This document shows positions 35,079 to 45,308 of a stretch of DNA of 64,000 nt, one piece after another. The position numbers were made by a program, and so were the translations under genes. This DNA is from Flavobacterium aerium (GTDB lineage: Bacteria; Bacteroidota; Bacteroidia; Flavobacteriales; Flavobacteriaceae): NCBI RefSeq assembly GCF_030766725.1, contig NZ_JARQWR010000007.1:186001-250000 (forward strand), given 5' to 3'. Every line of letters starts with the position of its first letter. Position 1 is the first letter of the stretch. Below the pieces are notes generated by a model, which saw nothing but the letters and a program-made list of their open reading frames with translations, was not told where the DNA came from and searched no databases.

Positions 35079-36266
35079 TTAGGATTTATTTTTCAACAGT
35101 AGTTCTACTGTTTTTAATTTTAAATTATCATCTGAAGCTAGCATTAAAGCTGTTTGTTCCTTACTATTGATAAGATTACTGTCTATTCCTTTTTCAATTA
35201 ATAGTTTTGCTTTTTTATAAGTATCTCGCGCTTGTTCATTGTCATAATTTACATTGAAAGCACATACAATATGCAATAAGTTGTTTCCATCCTTATCAAT
35301 GTGATTAATATCGATGACATCGAGATCAATTACGGCCTTGAATACATCAAATGATTTTTCTGCAATAGCTTCTATAGGCGTTTTTCCATTACCATAATAA
35401 ATTGACGGTAATAATAAATCTCCTCCATCTTCAATTAGTTTCACCAACAATTTTATCGTGCTTTCTGAAGAATCATGTATTCTTCGAGCATATTCAAATA
35501 GAATTGTAGTTTGTTCTGAGTTGACTTGATTTAAATCTGGTGATTGGTATTCTTTTAATTTATCATATAATTTGATGTCTAAATAATCAACAACAACTTC
35601 ATAAAATGAAGACTTGCCTTTATCGTCTTGGTGATTTGGGTCTGCTCCTTGTTGTAAAAGCAAATCCATCTGAGCTTCTTTTTGTCTGGAAAGGGAATAA
35701 CTCAAAGCCGTTTTGTTTACCACATTTTCTGCATTAATATCCAATCCTTCTTGGATGAAGAATTCTAAATAGGCTAATGCTTTCTCCGGTCTCATTCTAT
35801 TATTGCTGGCAATACGGTGTAAAAATGTATCATCGGAATTATTGGTATAATTCACATCACATCCTGCTTTCACCAAACTTTTCACTACTTCAATATCTGC
35901 TCCTTCTTCTATAGCATAACTCAATAGTGTATGTCCCATGACCTCATCATTGAGACTGTCCAACTTGGAGAAAAAATCATCCAAGAAAGCAATAAAGCTT
36001 TCATCAAATTGTTGATTTCTAACTATACTTTCAAAAATGGATCCTTTGAAACCATCGTATTCATAAATATCGGTTTCGATGATTCCTTCTGCTATGAAAA
36101 ACTGAAGTGTTTCCCTTGATTGCTCTCTGATTGCTTTTTCAAAAATCTGCGAACGATTGTAATCGTCCATACTCTTTAACAGGTTTTTATTTTCTTTTAA
36201 TATAAGTCTTCCTTCTTCGAAATTATTATTCCTAAAGGCACCTAGTAATGTTGCCGAATCTGACAT
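35079..36266 (-). CDS. Divergent ankyrin-repeat protein
   Basis: 395 residues with less regular ankyrin repeats: GHTLLSYAIEEGADIEVVKS, NKTALSYSLSRQKEAQMDLL, GNNLLHIVCAFN and QTALMLASDDNLKLKTVE. No other domain was seen. Upstream partner of the 447-residue ankyrin gene; the pair is likely co-transcribed and may form one complex. Confidence 0.85.
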   Translation of the reverse strand: MSDSATLLGAFRNNNFEEGRLILKENKNLLKSMDDYNRSQIFEKAIREQSRETLQFFIAEGIIETDIYEYDGFKGSIFESIVRNQQFDESFIAFLDDFFSKLDSLNDEVMGHTLLSYAIEEGADIEVVKSLVKAGCDVNYTNNSDDTFLHRIASNNRMRPEKALAYLEFFIQEGLDINAENVVNKTALSYSLSRQKEAQMDLLLQQGADPNHQDDKGKSSFYEVVVDYLDIKLYDKLKEYQSPDLNQVNSEQTTILFEYARRIHDSSESTIKLLVKLIEDGGDLLLPSIYYGNGKTPIEAIAEKSFDVFKAVIDLDVIDINHIDKDGNNLLHIVCAFNVNYDNEQARDTYKKAKLLIEKGIDSNLINSKEQTALMLASDDNLKLKTVELLLKNKS

Positions 36267-36455
36267 ATAATCTTTTTATTTTGGTTAAGTTCTTAAGTTT
36301 GAAATAATCAAATCTTAAGGCAATTATTTCAATAGACTACACTTTCTTAAAAAGACATCTATTGATTCTTAAATTATATCCCAAATTAGCAAACCCTTTT
36401 CAAAGAAAAAAATATTGTTTAGCCAAAAAAAGATTAAATATTTATATGTTATACT

Positions 36456-36485
36456 AAAAAGACGATTCATCCGAATCGTCTTTTT
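36456..36485 (-). terminator. Terminator of the MFS gene
   Basis: A perfect 13-bp stem AAAAAGACGATTC/GAATCGTCTTTTT (36456-36468, 36473-36485) with a four-base loop and a T-run on the minus strand, about 67 bases past the MFS stop. Confidence 0.82.
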
Positions 36486-36551
36486 AGATTATCAATACGT
36501 TTTATATTAACAGTATCATCCTACTGTCAATTGATTAATCGTTTTCTGAAT

Positions 36552-37721
36552 TTATGAATTACATAAGGTGACTTGTTTTTTCTGGCGGGCTTCTATCTGA
36601 CTTCTTAAAAGAATCATCAACAAGGAGGCAAAACCAAAGGCCATCCCTACCCATGGAGAAATCTGAATACCTTGATGAGCAATGAACCATCCACTTACAG
36701 CCGTACCCAATGCAACCCCTAAATTCCCAGAGGATACCGCTAAACTATTCGCAAACTCTAAGGCATCGGGCGCAGCAGATATTAAATAGGCGGCTGCCGT
36801 TAAAAAACAAGGTGCATACAAAAATCCCCATACTGCAATACAAACTATAGTTTGAGTAGCATTTGAACCCGAATAATACAATCCAAAAGGAATTAACATT
36901 GTTCCTAAAAGAAAAGCTGCTGTTGTTAATGGAACACTTTTACTCAATAATTTTCCTGCAAGCCAATTTCCTGCAATTCCAGTAATCCCAAACAATAGCA
37001 TCATACTACTAATTTTACCTTCGTTCATTCCTTTTACTTTCCCTAAAAAATCAGCAAAATAACTATAGGTCGAAAACCAAGCGGCAATCATTAAGAAATT
37101 CATAAAAATGCTGATTACAAAATCTGGTTTTGTCAGAATACGTAATTGGTTGCCATATGATTTCTTCTCTTTTACTGGCATCGATGGTAAACCTTTAAAA
37201 ATAGCGACCAAGGCAATAATCGTTACAATCGTCTGAACCACAAAAGAGCCCTGCCACTGGTATATACTTGCTATATACGTAGCAAAAGGAACTGTTGTTA
37301 CCATCGATATTGCAATTCCACCGAGTACAATTCCCATGTACTGATGTTCTTTTTTCTTATCCACATTACTCACCGCTGCTGCAATTGCCGTAGAGATATA
37401 AACAGGCTGTAGAAATGCAGGTAATATTCGAACGGTCATCAGTAACCAAAAGGGTGGCGATAAGGTTGAAATTACTCCTGTAAATAAAAAAAGAGCAATA
37501 CTTCCCATCATAATTTTCTTCCGATTTATTCCTGAAGTAAATAAAGTCATAAAAGGCCCAGTTGTTGCAATCACTAAAGCAAAGGCACTCAATAACCATC
37601 CAGCCTGATCGATACTAATACTATAGTAATCTGCTATTTGAGGTAAAATACCAATTACTCCAAATTCGGTGGTTATTACACCAATCATTCCTAAACATCC
37701 TATATATGCCGTTTTTTTCAT
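36552..37721 (-). CDS. MFS transporter (DHA1-like)
   Basis: 389 residues with twelve predicted hydrophobic helices. Motif-like segments are the periplasmic start GVIGILPQIADYYSISIDQAGWLLSA and the loop 2-3 basic stretch (INRKKIM). This fits drug/H+ antiporters of the YdhP/AraJ (DHA1) type. The substrate is unknown. The LysR gene is divergent, 145 bases away, a common arrangement for a regulator and its target pump. Confidence 0.92.
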   Translation of the reverse strand: MKKTAYIGCLGMIGVITTEFGVIGILPQIADYYSISIDQAGWLLSAFALVIATTGPFMTLFTSGINRKKIMMGSIALFLFTGVISTLSPPFWLLMTVRILPAFLQPVYISTAIAAAVSNVDKKKEHQYMGIVLGGIAISMVTTVPFATYIASIYQWQGSFVVQTIVTIIALVAIFKGLPSMPVKEKKSYGNQLRILTKPDFVISIFMNFLMIAAWFSTYSYFADFLGKVKGMNEGKISSMMLLFGITGIAGNWLAGKLLSKSVPLTTAAFLLGTMLIPFGLYYSGSNATQTIVCIAVWGFLYAPCFLTAAAYLISAAPDALEFANSLAVSSGNLGVALGTAVSGWFIAHQGIQISPWVGMAFGFASLLMILLRSQIEARQKKQVTLCNS

Positions 37722-37828
37722 CTTTTATATCACTCTACTATTTTATGTTATAACAATAGGCTTCTCCTATCGCTTGTAAACTTTGACAGCAAAGTTCAGA
37801 AGATGATAACCATAAACAAAATAATATG

Positions 37829-37848
37829 ATTTATCTATTTGTATAAAT
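37829..37848. promoter_or_regulatory. Possible LysR-type operator
   Basis: An inverted repeat ATTTAT/ATAAAT (37829-37834, 37843-37848) with eight bases between lies in the divergent MFS-LysR region. LysR sites often show a T-N11-A form, which this permits, but the AT-rich setting makes chance likely. Confidence 0.25.
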
Positions 37849-37866
37849 TATTTTATAGCTTTGTAT

Positions 37867-38772
37867 ATGGTAAATTTAGAATGGTATCGAACTTTTAAGG
37901 CAATCTATCGAAAAGGTACACTGACTGGTGCTGCCGAAGAATTATTTATTTCACAGCCCAATGTGAGCCAACATTTATCAGCATTGGAGGCCCATATTGG
38001 TCAAAAGCTATTCGAACGAAAACCTCGTAAAATGGTTCCAACGGATTACGGAAAGCAATTTTATTCCGAAGTCATTGAAGCGATTGAAAAACTAGAACAG
38101 GTTGAAACCAATTTTAGATATACTATGCTGTCCCGAAATTGCCCACAGATTAACCTAGGAGCAAATCTGGAATATTTTGATCATTATATTGCCCCACGCA
38201 TTAATGAATCTCCAGGAAATCTTTCGGTAGAATTTGGAACTGCAGAATATCTTACCAGTCGATTGATTAAAGGTAAATTGGATTTTGTTATTGTAAATCA
38301 ACAGATCGATATCCCTACACTAACCTATACAGCCATTTGCACAGAAGAATACTTTCTCGTAGGAAACACAAAGTTCAATACGGAGTTTATTGATGAATTT
38401 ATCCGCAAAAAAGAGTACAAAGAATTAGAATGTTGGTTAGCACAACAAAACTGGCTCATCAATAATAGTGACATGGATGTCATGCGTGAATTTTGGATGC
38501 AAAATTTCAAAAAGAGACCTTGTACAAAACCTAAGTTTGATATTCCGTTCTCTGGTTCCATTCTGAAAGCCATTCATCAAAATGGTGGACTTACAATTGT
38601 TCCTGCTTATTTACTCCAAACTTATCTTGATAATCAAGAACTAAAGATTCTTTGGAAAGGTTTAAAACCTATTACCAACACGATATATTTAGCCTATGAT
38701 ACAACTAAGGTTACCACACAACAAATTGCTATTGTCAAAAAATTGATGCGTTGTTCTGTCCCACTGAGATAA
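37867..38772 (+). CDS. LysR-family transcriptional regulator
   Basis: 301 residues from ATG 37867 (MVNLEWYRTF); a longer frame begins with TTG only two codons earlier. N-terminal winged HTH (1-60) with AAEELFISQPNVSQHLSALE, then a long linker helix and a periplasmic-binding-like effector domain (about 90-295). It is divergent from the MFS gene and probably controls it. The effector is unknown. Confidence 0.92.
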   Translation: MVNLEWYRTFKAIYRKGTLTGAAEELFISQPNVSQHLSALEAHIGQKLFERKPRKMVPTDYGKQFYSEVIEAIEKLEQVETNFRYTMLSRNCPQINLGANLEYFDHYIAPRINESPGNLSVEFGTAEYLTSRLIKGKLDFVIVNQQIDIPTLTYTAICTEEYFLVGNTKFNTEFIDEFIRKKEYKELECWLAQQNWLINNSDMDVMREFWMQNFKKRPCTKPKFDIPFSGSILKAIHQNGGLTIVPAYLLQTYLDNQELKILWKGLKPITNTIYLAYDTTKVTTQQIAIVKKLMRCSVPLR

Positions 38773-38863
38773 TCATTTTCTTTACCAAAGAACCTTATTT
38801 TTAACATCATCATTCATTTTTTGCAAAAAAGTCTATATTTACATATAAACTAACATCATCAAT

Positions 38864-41392
38864 ATGGAGATAAGTCTTATAATAGTTCTTTTTATTACGT
38901 TACTCATTATCAATAATAGCACCAATTCTAAACTTGATAAAATTGAAGGTAGACTAAGAGATTTACAACGAAATCTTGAATTCTTAAAACGAAAAGAACA
39001 GGGTATTGAAAAAGAAATTGAATCTGTTGAAAAAGTTCCAATACAAACGAAACAACCTGTCGTTACCCCACCTATTCCAGAACCTGAAGTTACTCCTGTA
39101 GTACCACCTCCTATTATAGAACCTCCAAAAGAGGTCAAAGAAATTATTAAAACAGCGGAGAAAACTGCTCCAATTCAAGCAGACAAGAAGCCTGTTGACA
39201 CGTACGAAGTTCCGAAACCGAAACCAGTCGTAACACCTCGTGTACCTCATAAATCATCATGGGAAAAATTCAAAGAAAAAAATCCTGATTTAGAAAAATT
39301 CATTGGAGAAAATCTAATCAATAAAATTGGTATTCTAATCTTGGTGTTAGGGATTAGCTACTTTGTAAAATATGCAATCGATAAAGATTGGATCAATGAA
39401 CCTGCCCGTGTGGGAATCGGTATACTTTGTGGTGGTATTGTTATGGCCGTTGCACATAAACTTCGAAAAAACTATGCTGCATTCAGTTCCGTTCTGGTAG
39501 CGGGTGCTTTTGCCATATTCTATTTTACTATCTCTATTGCATTCCATGATTACCATCTGTTCAGTCAGACGGTTGCCTTTTCAATCATGGTTGTCATTAC
39601 AGCGTTTAGTGCGTTAATTTCATTATCGTATAATCGCATTGAACTTGCTATTCTCACCCTAATTGGAGGATTTGCTGCCCCATTTATTGTGAGTACAGGG
39701 CAAGGAAACTACATTGTATTATTTACATATATCATGATATTGGATGTAGGAATCTTAGCATTAGCCTACTATCGAAAATGGAATTTATTGACGCTTCTTG
39801 CCTATATATTTACGAGTATATTATACATCGGATGGTTAAGCTCAATCTTAGGAAAAGAAAATGCGCCTTATTATAATGCAATGCTTTTTGCAACTGGCTT
39901 CTATCTCATTTTTATTCTGATTACGCTTATAAATAATATGAGAACCAAAGGTCTTTTTACAACTATGGAGTTAGTCCTTCTTACCAGTAATACCTTTGTT
40001 TATTATGCTATAGGCATGGCAATATTAAACCGTTATCATCCAGAATTAAATGGGTTATTCACCACTTTACTTGGACTATTCAATTTAATATACGCTTGGT
40101 TTTTATATAAGAAATTTGGAGCCGACAAAACAGTTATCTATCTGCTTATTGGGCTAACATTAACGTTTATTACGCTTGCAATTCCGATCCAATTTAAAGG
40201 AAATCAGATTACTTTATTCTGGGCTGGAGAAGCTGTATTATTAATGTGGCTAGCACAAAAATCTAAAATCAACAATTTCCGTTTTGCTTCCGTACTGGTT
40301 CATCTGCTCATGTTGATTAGCCTTATTATGGATTGGAGTAATATTTACAACAGTGATAAAGTTTTAAATATCATATTAAATCCTGCTTTTATTTCAGGAG
40401 CTGTATCTCTAATTTCATTATTTGCCGTACGTTACATCTTATCAAAAGAAACGGAGAACTGTCACTTGTGGGGTATTCGATTTAATCCACAATCGTACAG
40501 CAACTATCTTCAAGGTTTAGCACTCGTAATGCTGTACTTTATCGGGATGTTTGAAATCAGTTATCAAGCACATGATTACATCACTAATGATTACTCTGCT
40601 GCTTCATTCTCGGTTGTGTATCATCTATTATTCTCTGTAGTATTTGTTCATTTCTATTGTAAAAACAATACAAATACGCAATTGGCAGCCTTGATATCAA
40701 CCATAAATATCATAGTATATGCTTTTGCATTTACAATACTTGCCTTTAAAGAACAAGAAGATTACTTAAGCTCAACTGTTACTTTACGCATTGGTTTTAT
40801 TTTACATTATATCTCTTTAGCGTGTATCATTTACTTTGGCTATATATTGTATAACATTAATCAGAAACGATTACTACCGTCTGTATTTAATGCCAAACTA
40901 TATATCTGGGTTGTAGCATTCTTTATTGTATATATTGCTAGTTCGGAAGTAATGTTACATTGTTTAGTACTTTCTACAGAACCTGTGACTACCCAACAAG
41001 CGCTTTCAGATCCTATGTATCAAAGCATGGATTACAACAAAGAGGTACTAATGGAAATTGCTGTAGAAAAATTAATTGCAAGCACAAGAATACAGATTAT
41101 CAAAATAGCTTATCCTATTCTATGGGGAGTAATTGCTTTCCTTTTCCTAATTATTGGAATAAAGAAACAATGGAAAAGTTTACGCATCATTTCCTTAGTT
41201 TTATTAGGTATTACAATATTTAAACTATTCGTTTATGACATTAGAAATGTTTCGGAAACTGGTAAAATAGTAGCCTTTATATTACTAGGAGTACTCATCT
41301 TAATCATTTCATTTGTATACCAGAAAATCAAAGTTCTGGTACTCGATGACCCAACAAAAAACTCAAAGACTGAACCGGATGAAAAAGTTTAA
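38864..41392 (+). CDS. DUF2339 polytopic membrane protein
   Basis: 842 residues with one N-terminal helix (1-20), a coiled region (about 22-50), a Pro/Val-rich linker (about 60-135) and more than twenty hydrophobic helices from about 155 to 830. This is the DUF2339 plan. Family function is not known. Its last bases overlap the start of the DUF3999 gene, with which it occurs as a pair in many bacteria, so a joint role in the envelope is inferred. Confidence 0.92.
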   Translation: MEISLIIVLFITLLIINNSTNSKLDKIEGRLRDLQRNLEFLKRKEQGIEKEIESVEKVPIQTKQPVVTPPIPEPEVTPVVPPPIIEPPKEVKEIIKTAEKTAPIQADKKPVDTYEVPKPKPVVTPRVPHKSSWEKFKEKNPDLEKFIGENLINKIGILILVLGISYFVKYAIDKDWINEPARVGIGILCGGIVMAVAHKLRKNYAAFSSVLVAGAFAIFYFTISIAFHDYHLFSQTVAFSIMVVITAFSALISLSYNRIELAILTLIGGFAAPFIVSTGQGNYIVLFTYIMILDVGILALAYYRKWNLLTLLAYIFTSILYIGWLSSILGKENAPYYNAMLFATGFYLIFILITLINNMRTKGLFTTMELVLLTSNTFVYYAIGMAILNRYHPELNGLFTTLLGLFNLIYAWFLYKKFGADKTVIYLLIGLTLTFITLAIPIQFKGNQITLFWAGEAVLLMWLAQKSKINNFRFASVLVHLLMLISLIMDWSNIYNSDKVLNIILNPAFISGAVSLISLFAVRYILSKETENCHLWGIRFNPQSYSNYLQGLALVMLYFIGMFEISYQAHDYITNDYSAASFSVVYHLLFSVVFVHFYCKNNTNTQLAALISTINIIVYAFAFTILAFKEQEDYLSSTVTLRIGFILHYISLACIIYFGYILYNINQKRLLPSVFNAKLYIWVVAFFIVYIASSEVMLHCLVLSTEPVTTQQALSDPMYQSMDYNKEVLMEIAVEKLIASTRIQIIKIAYPILWGVIAFLFLIIGIKKQWKSLRIISLVLLGITIFKLFVYDIRNVSETGKIVAFILLGVLILIISFVYQKIKVLVLDDPTKNSKTEPDEKV

Positions 41393-42605
41393 ATTTATCC
41401 TATTTTTATTACTGACTACTGCTGCTTTTGCTCAAGAATTCTCGACAAAAGCAGCCGTTCAGGCAGTACAACAAGATGGCTTACACCGTATTTTGATTAC
41501 ACCCGAAATACGATCGTTATCTAGTCCTGACCAAAGGGATGTTCGTTTATATGACAGCAAAGGAACAGAGGTTCCTTACCTCATCAATACCATCGATACT
41601 CAAAAAAACAGCAGTCATTTTGATGCCTTTCCTATAGTTTCCAGAAATAGTGCTCCTGCAAAAAGTTCTTCTATTATTGCGGAAAATGTAAATAGCAAGC
41701 CTCTAAATGAAATTGTTCTGGCTATTACCAATTCGGAAGTTACCAAGACCTATAGTATTAGTGGTAGTAATGATCAGAAGCAATGGTTTGGATTAATTAA
41801 TAATCAACAATTATACGATTTAAACAGTAATACCAAAACATTTGTTTATCAAACTATTCCACTGCCTTTATCAACTTATCGTTATATAAAAGTTGATTTT
41901 AACGATGTGAAAACATTACCGATTGAAGTACTAAAAATAGGGATTTTTAAACAGGAGACTTACCCTATTACCTTTATTAATGTTACTCCTACTACCATAA
42001 AAACAGACCAATTAACAGATCGCAAACAAACGCGTATTCGTGTTCATTTTGATAATCCACAGGCAATTCATCAGATTACATTTGACATCACTAATCCTGC
42101 TTTATACAATAGAGATGCTAGCATCGTTTTCAGCGGAGAACGACGTGTAAAACGAAAAATGAAACCATATACTGAAACGTTGTATCGTTTTGTTTTAAAT
42201 GCGGATCAATCGAAACAATTCAATATTTCTGAATTGAATAAAAAAGATTTTGATATTTTAATTGATAATGGAGATAATCAACCGCTAACAATCAATTCAA
42301 TCGGGTTTAAACAAATACCTGTTTACCTTATTGCCGATTTAAAAGTAGGTGAAAAATATACTTTAAAGACAGGGAATAATACTTTACAAGCGCCACAATA
42401 TGACCTTTCTTATTTTGAATCGAGCATTGCCAATGATTTGCCATTAGCCACTTTTTCAAAAATAACTAGTCTTGCAAAACCAGTGGTTTCAATCGAAAGT
42501 TATTTCTGGCAAAGACCTTGGTTTCTTTGGGTTTGTATTGGGATTGGTGGATTAGTTATTCTTTATTTTTCATTGAGTTTATTAAAAGACATGAAAAAAG
42601 AGTAA
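41379..42605 (+). CDS. DUF3999 membrane-anchored protein
   Basis: 408 residues from ATG 41379, chosen because MKKFKFILFLLLTTAAFAQ is a good signal peptide; the longer frame from 41313 has no signal. A periplasmic beta-rich domain (about 20-370) is followed by one transmembrane helix (about 380-402) and a short basic tail. This matches DUF3999. The start overlaps the DUF2339 gene by 14 bases, so translational coupling is likely. Confidence 0.88.
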   Translation: MKKFKFILFLLLTTAAFAQEFSTKAAVQAVQQDGLHRILITPEIRSLSSPDQRDVRLYDSKGTEVPYLINTIDTQKNSSHFDAFPIVSRNSAPAKSSSIIAENVNSKPLNEIVLAITNSEVTKTYSISGSNDQKQWFGLINNQQLYDLNSNTKTFVYQTIPLPLSTYRYIKVDFNDVKTLPIEVLKIGIFKQETYPITFINVTPTTIKTDQLTDRKQTRIRVHFDNPQAIHQITFDITNPALYNRDASIVFSGERRVKRKMKPYTETLYRFVLNADQSKQFNISELNKKDFDILIDNGDNQPLTINSIGFKQIPVYLIADLKVGEKYTLKTGNNTLQAPQYDLSYFESSIANDLPLATFSKITSLAKPVVSIESYFWQRPWFLWVCIGIGGLVILYFSLSLLKDMKKE

Positions 42606-42611
42606 TTACAA

Positions 42612-43298
42612 TTATATACTCTTCAAATTATCTTTATAGGATCTGCCAATTGGGAGTTCCTTTTCGTCTTTTAAAATAACTGTTCTGGAATTGTAAGATG
42701 CAATGTGACTTTTTAAAACGAGGTATGATTTATGGATTCGAATAAATCCCAAATGTTGGTACATTTCTTCAAATTTACTCATGCGATGCAGTACCATATA
42801 TTTTTTGAACTTACAGATGATCTTAATATATTCTCCAAATCCTTCAATCCACAGTATATCTGCCAATTTAACCTTATTGATAATATAATCTGATTTGAAC
42901 ATAATATAGGCTTCATCCGATTTTTTATTCTGAATAAATCTTGCATATTCTTTGGCTTTAGTAATGGCTTTTTCAAAACGCTCATAACTCACCGGTTTAA
43001 TCAGATAATCAATTACATCCAATTCAAAAGCTTTCGCTGCATGCTGCTCTTCTGCTGTTATAAAAATGCACAAAGGCTTCTTTTTTAATTTCTGTAATAA
43101 TTCAATCCCCGTTACTTCAGGCATATTAATATCTGAAATCAAAAGATTAACTTCATTTTTTTCCAAAAAAGGTAATACTTCTTCTGGTTTTTGAAATGTT
43201 GCTATTAAATTTAAGCCGTCCGTTTTCTCACAATACTTTTTAATTAGTTCCAATGCCAAGTATTCATCATCTACACCAATTACGTTCAACTCATTCAT
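42612..43298 (-). CDS. LytTR-type response regulator
   Basis: 228 residues. The receiver domain (1-120) has D10/D11 and phospho-acceptor D56 (ISDINMPE) and conserved K near 107. The LytTR DNA-binding domain (about 130-228) contains FIRIHKSYLV. It overlaps the histidine kinase gene by four bases, so the two are a cognate pair. Confidence 0.94.
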   Translation of the reverse strand: MNELNVIGVDDEYLALELIKKYCEKTDGLNLIATFQKPEEVLPFLEKNEVNLLISDINMPEVTGIELLQKLKKKPLCIFITAEEQHAAKAFELDVIDYLIKPVSYERFEKAITKAKEYARFIQNKKSDEAYIMFKSDYIINKVKLADILWIEGFGEYIKIICKFKKYMVLHRMSKFEEMYQHLGFIRIHKSYLVLKSHIASYNSRTVILKDEKELPIGRSYKDNLKSI

Positions 43299-44398
43299 AG
43301 CTTAATTTTTAAAGTTGAAAAATACGTTTTATTCGATTCCTGTACAATCAACTCATAATTTTTTGCATACTCAATTGTCAAAATCTTTTTCAAGCTCACC
43401 ATACCCATTCCATTATACCCATACTCATCATTGTCTTTTTCTTTCTCTGAAATTGAATTTATCGTTTGAAAAATAACTACATCTCCTTCTGTTTTAAAAA
43501 TAATTTTGATGAATGCATCTTTATAATCTCCCATCGAAGAATGTTTCAATGCATTTTCAAACAACGTAAAATAAATGGAAGGTGGTATTTCAATTTGGTC
43601 CAAAATATCATCTCCTTCTATTTCAAACACAATGGAAAGCTGATTATTATATTTTAATTGATATAATCCTGCCAATGCTTTTATCATTTGGAACTCTTTA
43701 CTAATCGCAATTCGTTTTTTATCCGTTTCATAAATTACATATTGTAATAATTGGCTCAATTGCATGATTGCTTCTGCTGAAGCACTGTTTTCGGAATAAC
43801 TATTCGCATATATATTATTCAATGTATTCAGTAAGAAATGCGGATTCACTTTTGATTTCATCAAATTCAAATCTGTTTCCGTTTTCTTGTACTCCAAATC
43901 TTTGTACTCACTTTCGATAATAAACTTGTGCTTTGATATTCCTAAAAACGATGCGACCAGAATTATTATACTTTGTGAACCATAAATGCTAATTAAGAAA
44001 ATAGCATTGTTTTGCTCTTCTCTATCAAAATCACCCGGTAATACTGGCTCAATCAACATTCGTAGTAAAGAAGAAACAATAAAAAGAATTAGAGCGTACA
44101 ATATATATTCTGAATACTTATTCGTTTCATAATAAGCTGGAACCAAATGAGAATAACAGATGTAGTAGAGCACGAGATTCAATAACAAAATAAAAACAAT
44201 TCTGTATAGCGCAAAAGGCATCTCAATAAAATACAATACTGAATAAATGGTCACAATGCCATACAGTACAAAAAAGATAATGTGCTGAATATTAATTAAA
44301 TTATTCCATCTTTTCATCATTAATCGGTCAATTACTTTTTTTTCAAAGAGTAATCGAAAGGCAATTAACAATACCAGTATGTTTATTAATAATACCAT
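43295..44398 (-). CDS. LytS-like sensor histidine kinase
   Basis: 367 residues. Four or five hydrophobic helices (about 1-150) form a small membrane sensor, followed by the His_kinase domain with phospho-acceptor H187 in KVNPHFLLNTLNNIY and an HATPase-like C-terminus (GYNGMGMVSLKKIL). No extracellular sensor domain of size is present. It is the first gene of the two-component operon, divergent from the DUF2490/CitMHS genes, which suggests it senses organic acids; this is inference. Confidence 0.93.
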   Translation of the reverse strand: MVLLINILVLLIAFRLLFEKKVIDRLMMKRWNNLINIQHIIFFVLYGIVTIYSVLYFIEMPFALYRIVFILLLNLVLYYICYSHLVPAYYETNKYSEYILYALILFIVSSLLRMLIEPVLPGDFDREEQNNAIFLISIYGSQSIIILVASFLGISKHKFIIESEYKDLEYKKTETDLNLMKSKVNPHFLLNTLNNIYANSYSENSASAEAIMQLSQLLQYVIYETDKKRIAISKEFQMIKALAGLYQLKYNNQLSIVFEIEGDDILDQIEIPPSIYFTLFENALKHSSMGDYKDAFIKIIFKTEGDVVIFQTINSISEKEKDNDEYGYNGMGMVSLKKILTIEYAKNYELIVQESNKTYFSTLKIKL

Positions 44399-44588
44399 AA
44401 TTATTTTAATTTAAAATTACACATTCTCTAAAAATATCCTTTTAAAAATAGGTAATTGATTATTTTCAAATCCGCAATTTGTGTCGTTCGCTTATAATTT
44501 AGGCTGTTGATTGAATAAAAAAGACAGATGAAATCTATTCTTCTACTTTTAATTCAGTAAAAATATCACCATTAAATACATTTAAGCA

Positions 44589-45284
44589 ATGCGCATCCGA
44601 ATTATACTTCTTCTTTTACTCTTCTCCGCATTTAGTTTTCAATCCTATGCGCAACAAGATAACCTAAACAACTGGTTTCAATATACAATGTCTGCAAAAT
44701 TAAGTCCCAAATGGAGTGTGACTGCTTTATCACAATATCGTTCTTACGATTTAGTTCAGGATTCCAGACTCTTTTTAGTAGCCACCTATCTAGAACGCAC
44801 TTTTGAAAATGGCATTACTCCAGGTGCAGGATATATGTTTTTAGTACTGGAACCCTATAATTCAGTTTCTGAAAAAAGAATACGTTATGAAAATCGTGCT
44901 TTCCAACAACTTTCTTTAAAAAGTAATATCGGTCGTGTATCCATTTCACACCGTTATAGAGTAGAAGAACGCTTTTTAACGAATCCCGATGATTTTGTTC
45001 TACGACTACGGTATTTAATCTCACTAAGAATTCCTTTCAATGGCGAAAATAAGAAAGATTTATTCTACGGAATATTTAAAAATGAAATTCGAATGAATGT
45101 TGTCAAAGAAGAACAATTTGATAGCAACAGAATTACAGCTGGCATTGGAATCCATCTTAGTAAACGTTCTGCAATAGAAGTTTCTTTTGTTAATCAACTG
45201 AATCCAGACGACACTAGTAATTACACCTTATTCTCCTATCGAAACACTTTTGATTTCTCTAAAAAAGAACCAAAACAAAACTAA
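44589..45284 (+). CDS. DUF2490 outer-membrane protein
   Basis: 231 residues with a Sec signal peptide ending SYAQQ (about 22) and a beta-barrel-like sequence of alternating strands and aromatic ends. The N-terminal NWFQYTMSAKLSPKWSVT pattern fits DUF2490. It is probably an outer-membrane channel or structural barrel. It lies 24 bases before the CitMHS symporter gene. Confidence 0.87.
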   Translation: MRIRIILLLLLFSAFSFQSYAQQDNLNNWFQYTMSAKLSPKWSVTALSQYRSYDLVQDSRLFLVATYLERTFENGITPGAGYMFLVLEPYNSVSEKRIRYENRAFQQLSLKSNIGRVSISHRYRVEERFLTNPDDFVLRLRYLISLRIPFNGENKKDLFYGIFKNEIRMNVVKEEQFDSNRITAGIGIHLSKRSAIEVSFVNQLNPDDTSNYTLFSYRNTFDFSKKEPKQN

Positions 45285-45308
45285 TTCATTATTTCAAAGA
45301 TATTTATT

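Noticed and set aside
38839..39250. Long antisense frames opposite the Pro/Val-rich linker of the DUF2339 protein
   Set aside because: They are low-complexity Gly/Thr/Ser or Arg/Phe/Trp-rich mirror images of the coding strand with no motif; the plus-strand gene explains them.
41313..41378. Upstream extension of the DUF3999 gene
   Set aside because: It hides the signal peptide and overlaps the DUF2339 gene further; ATG 41379 fits the family.
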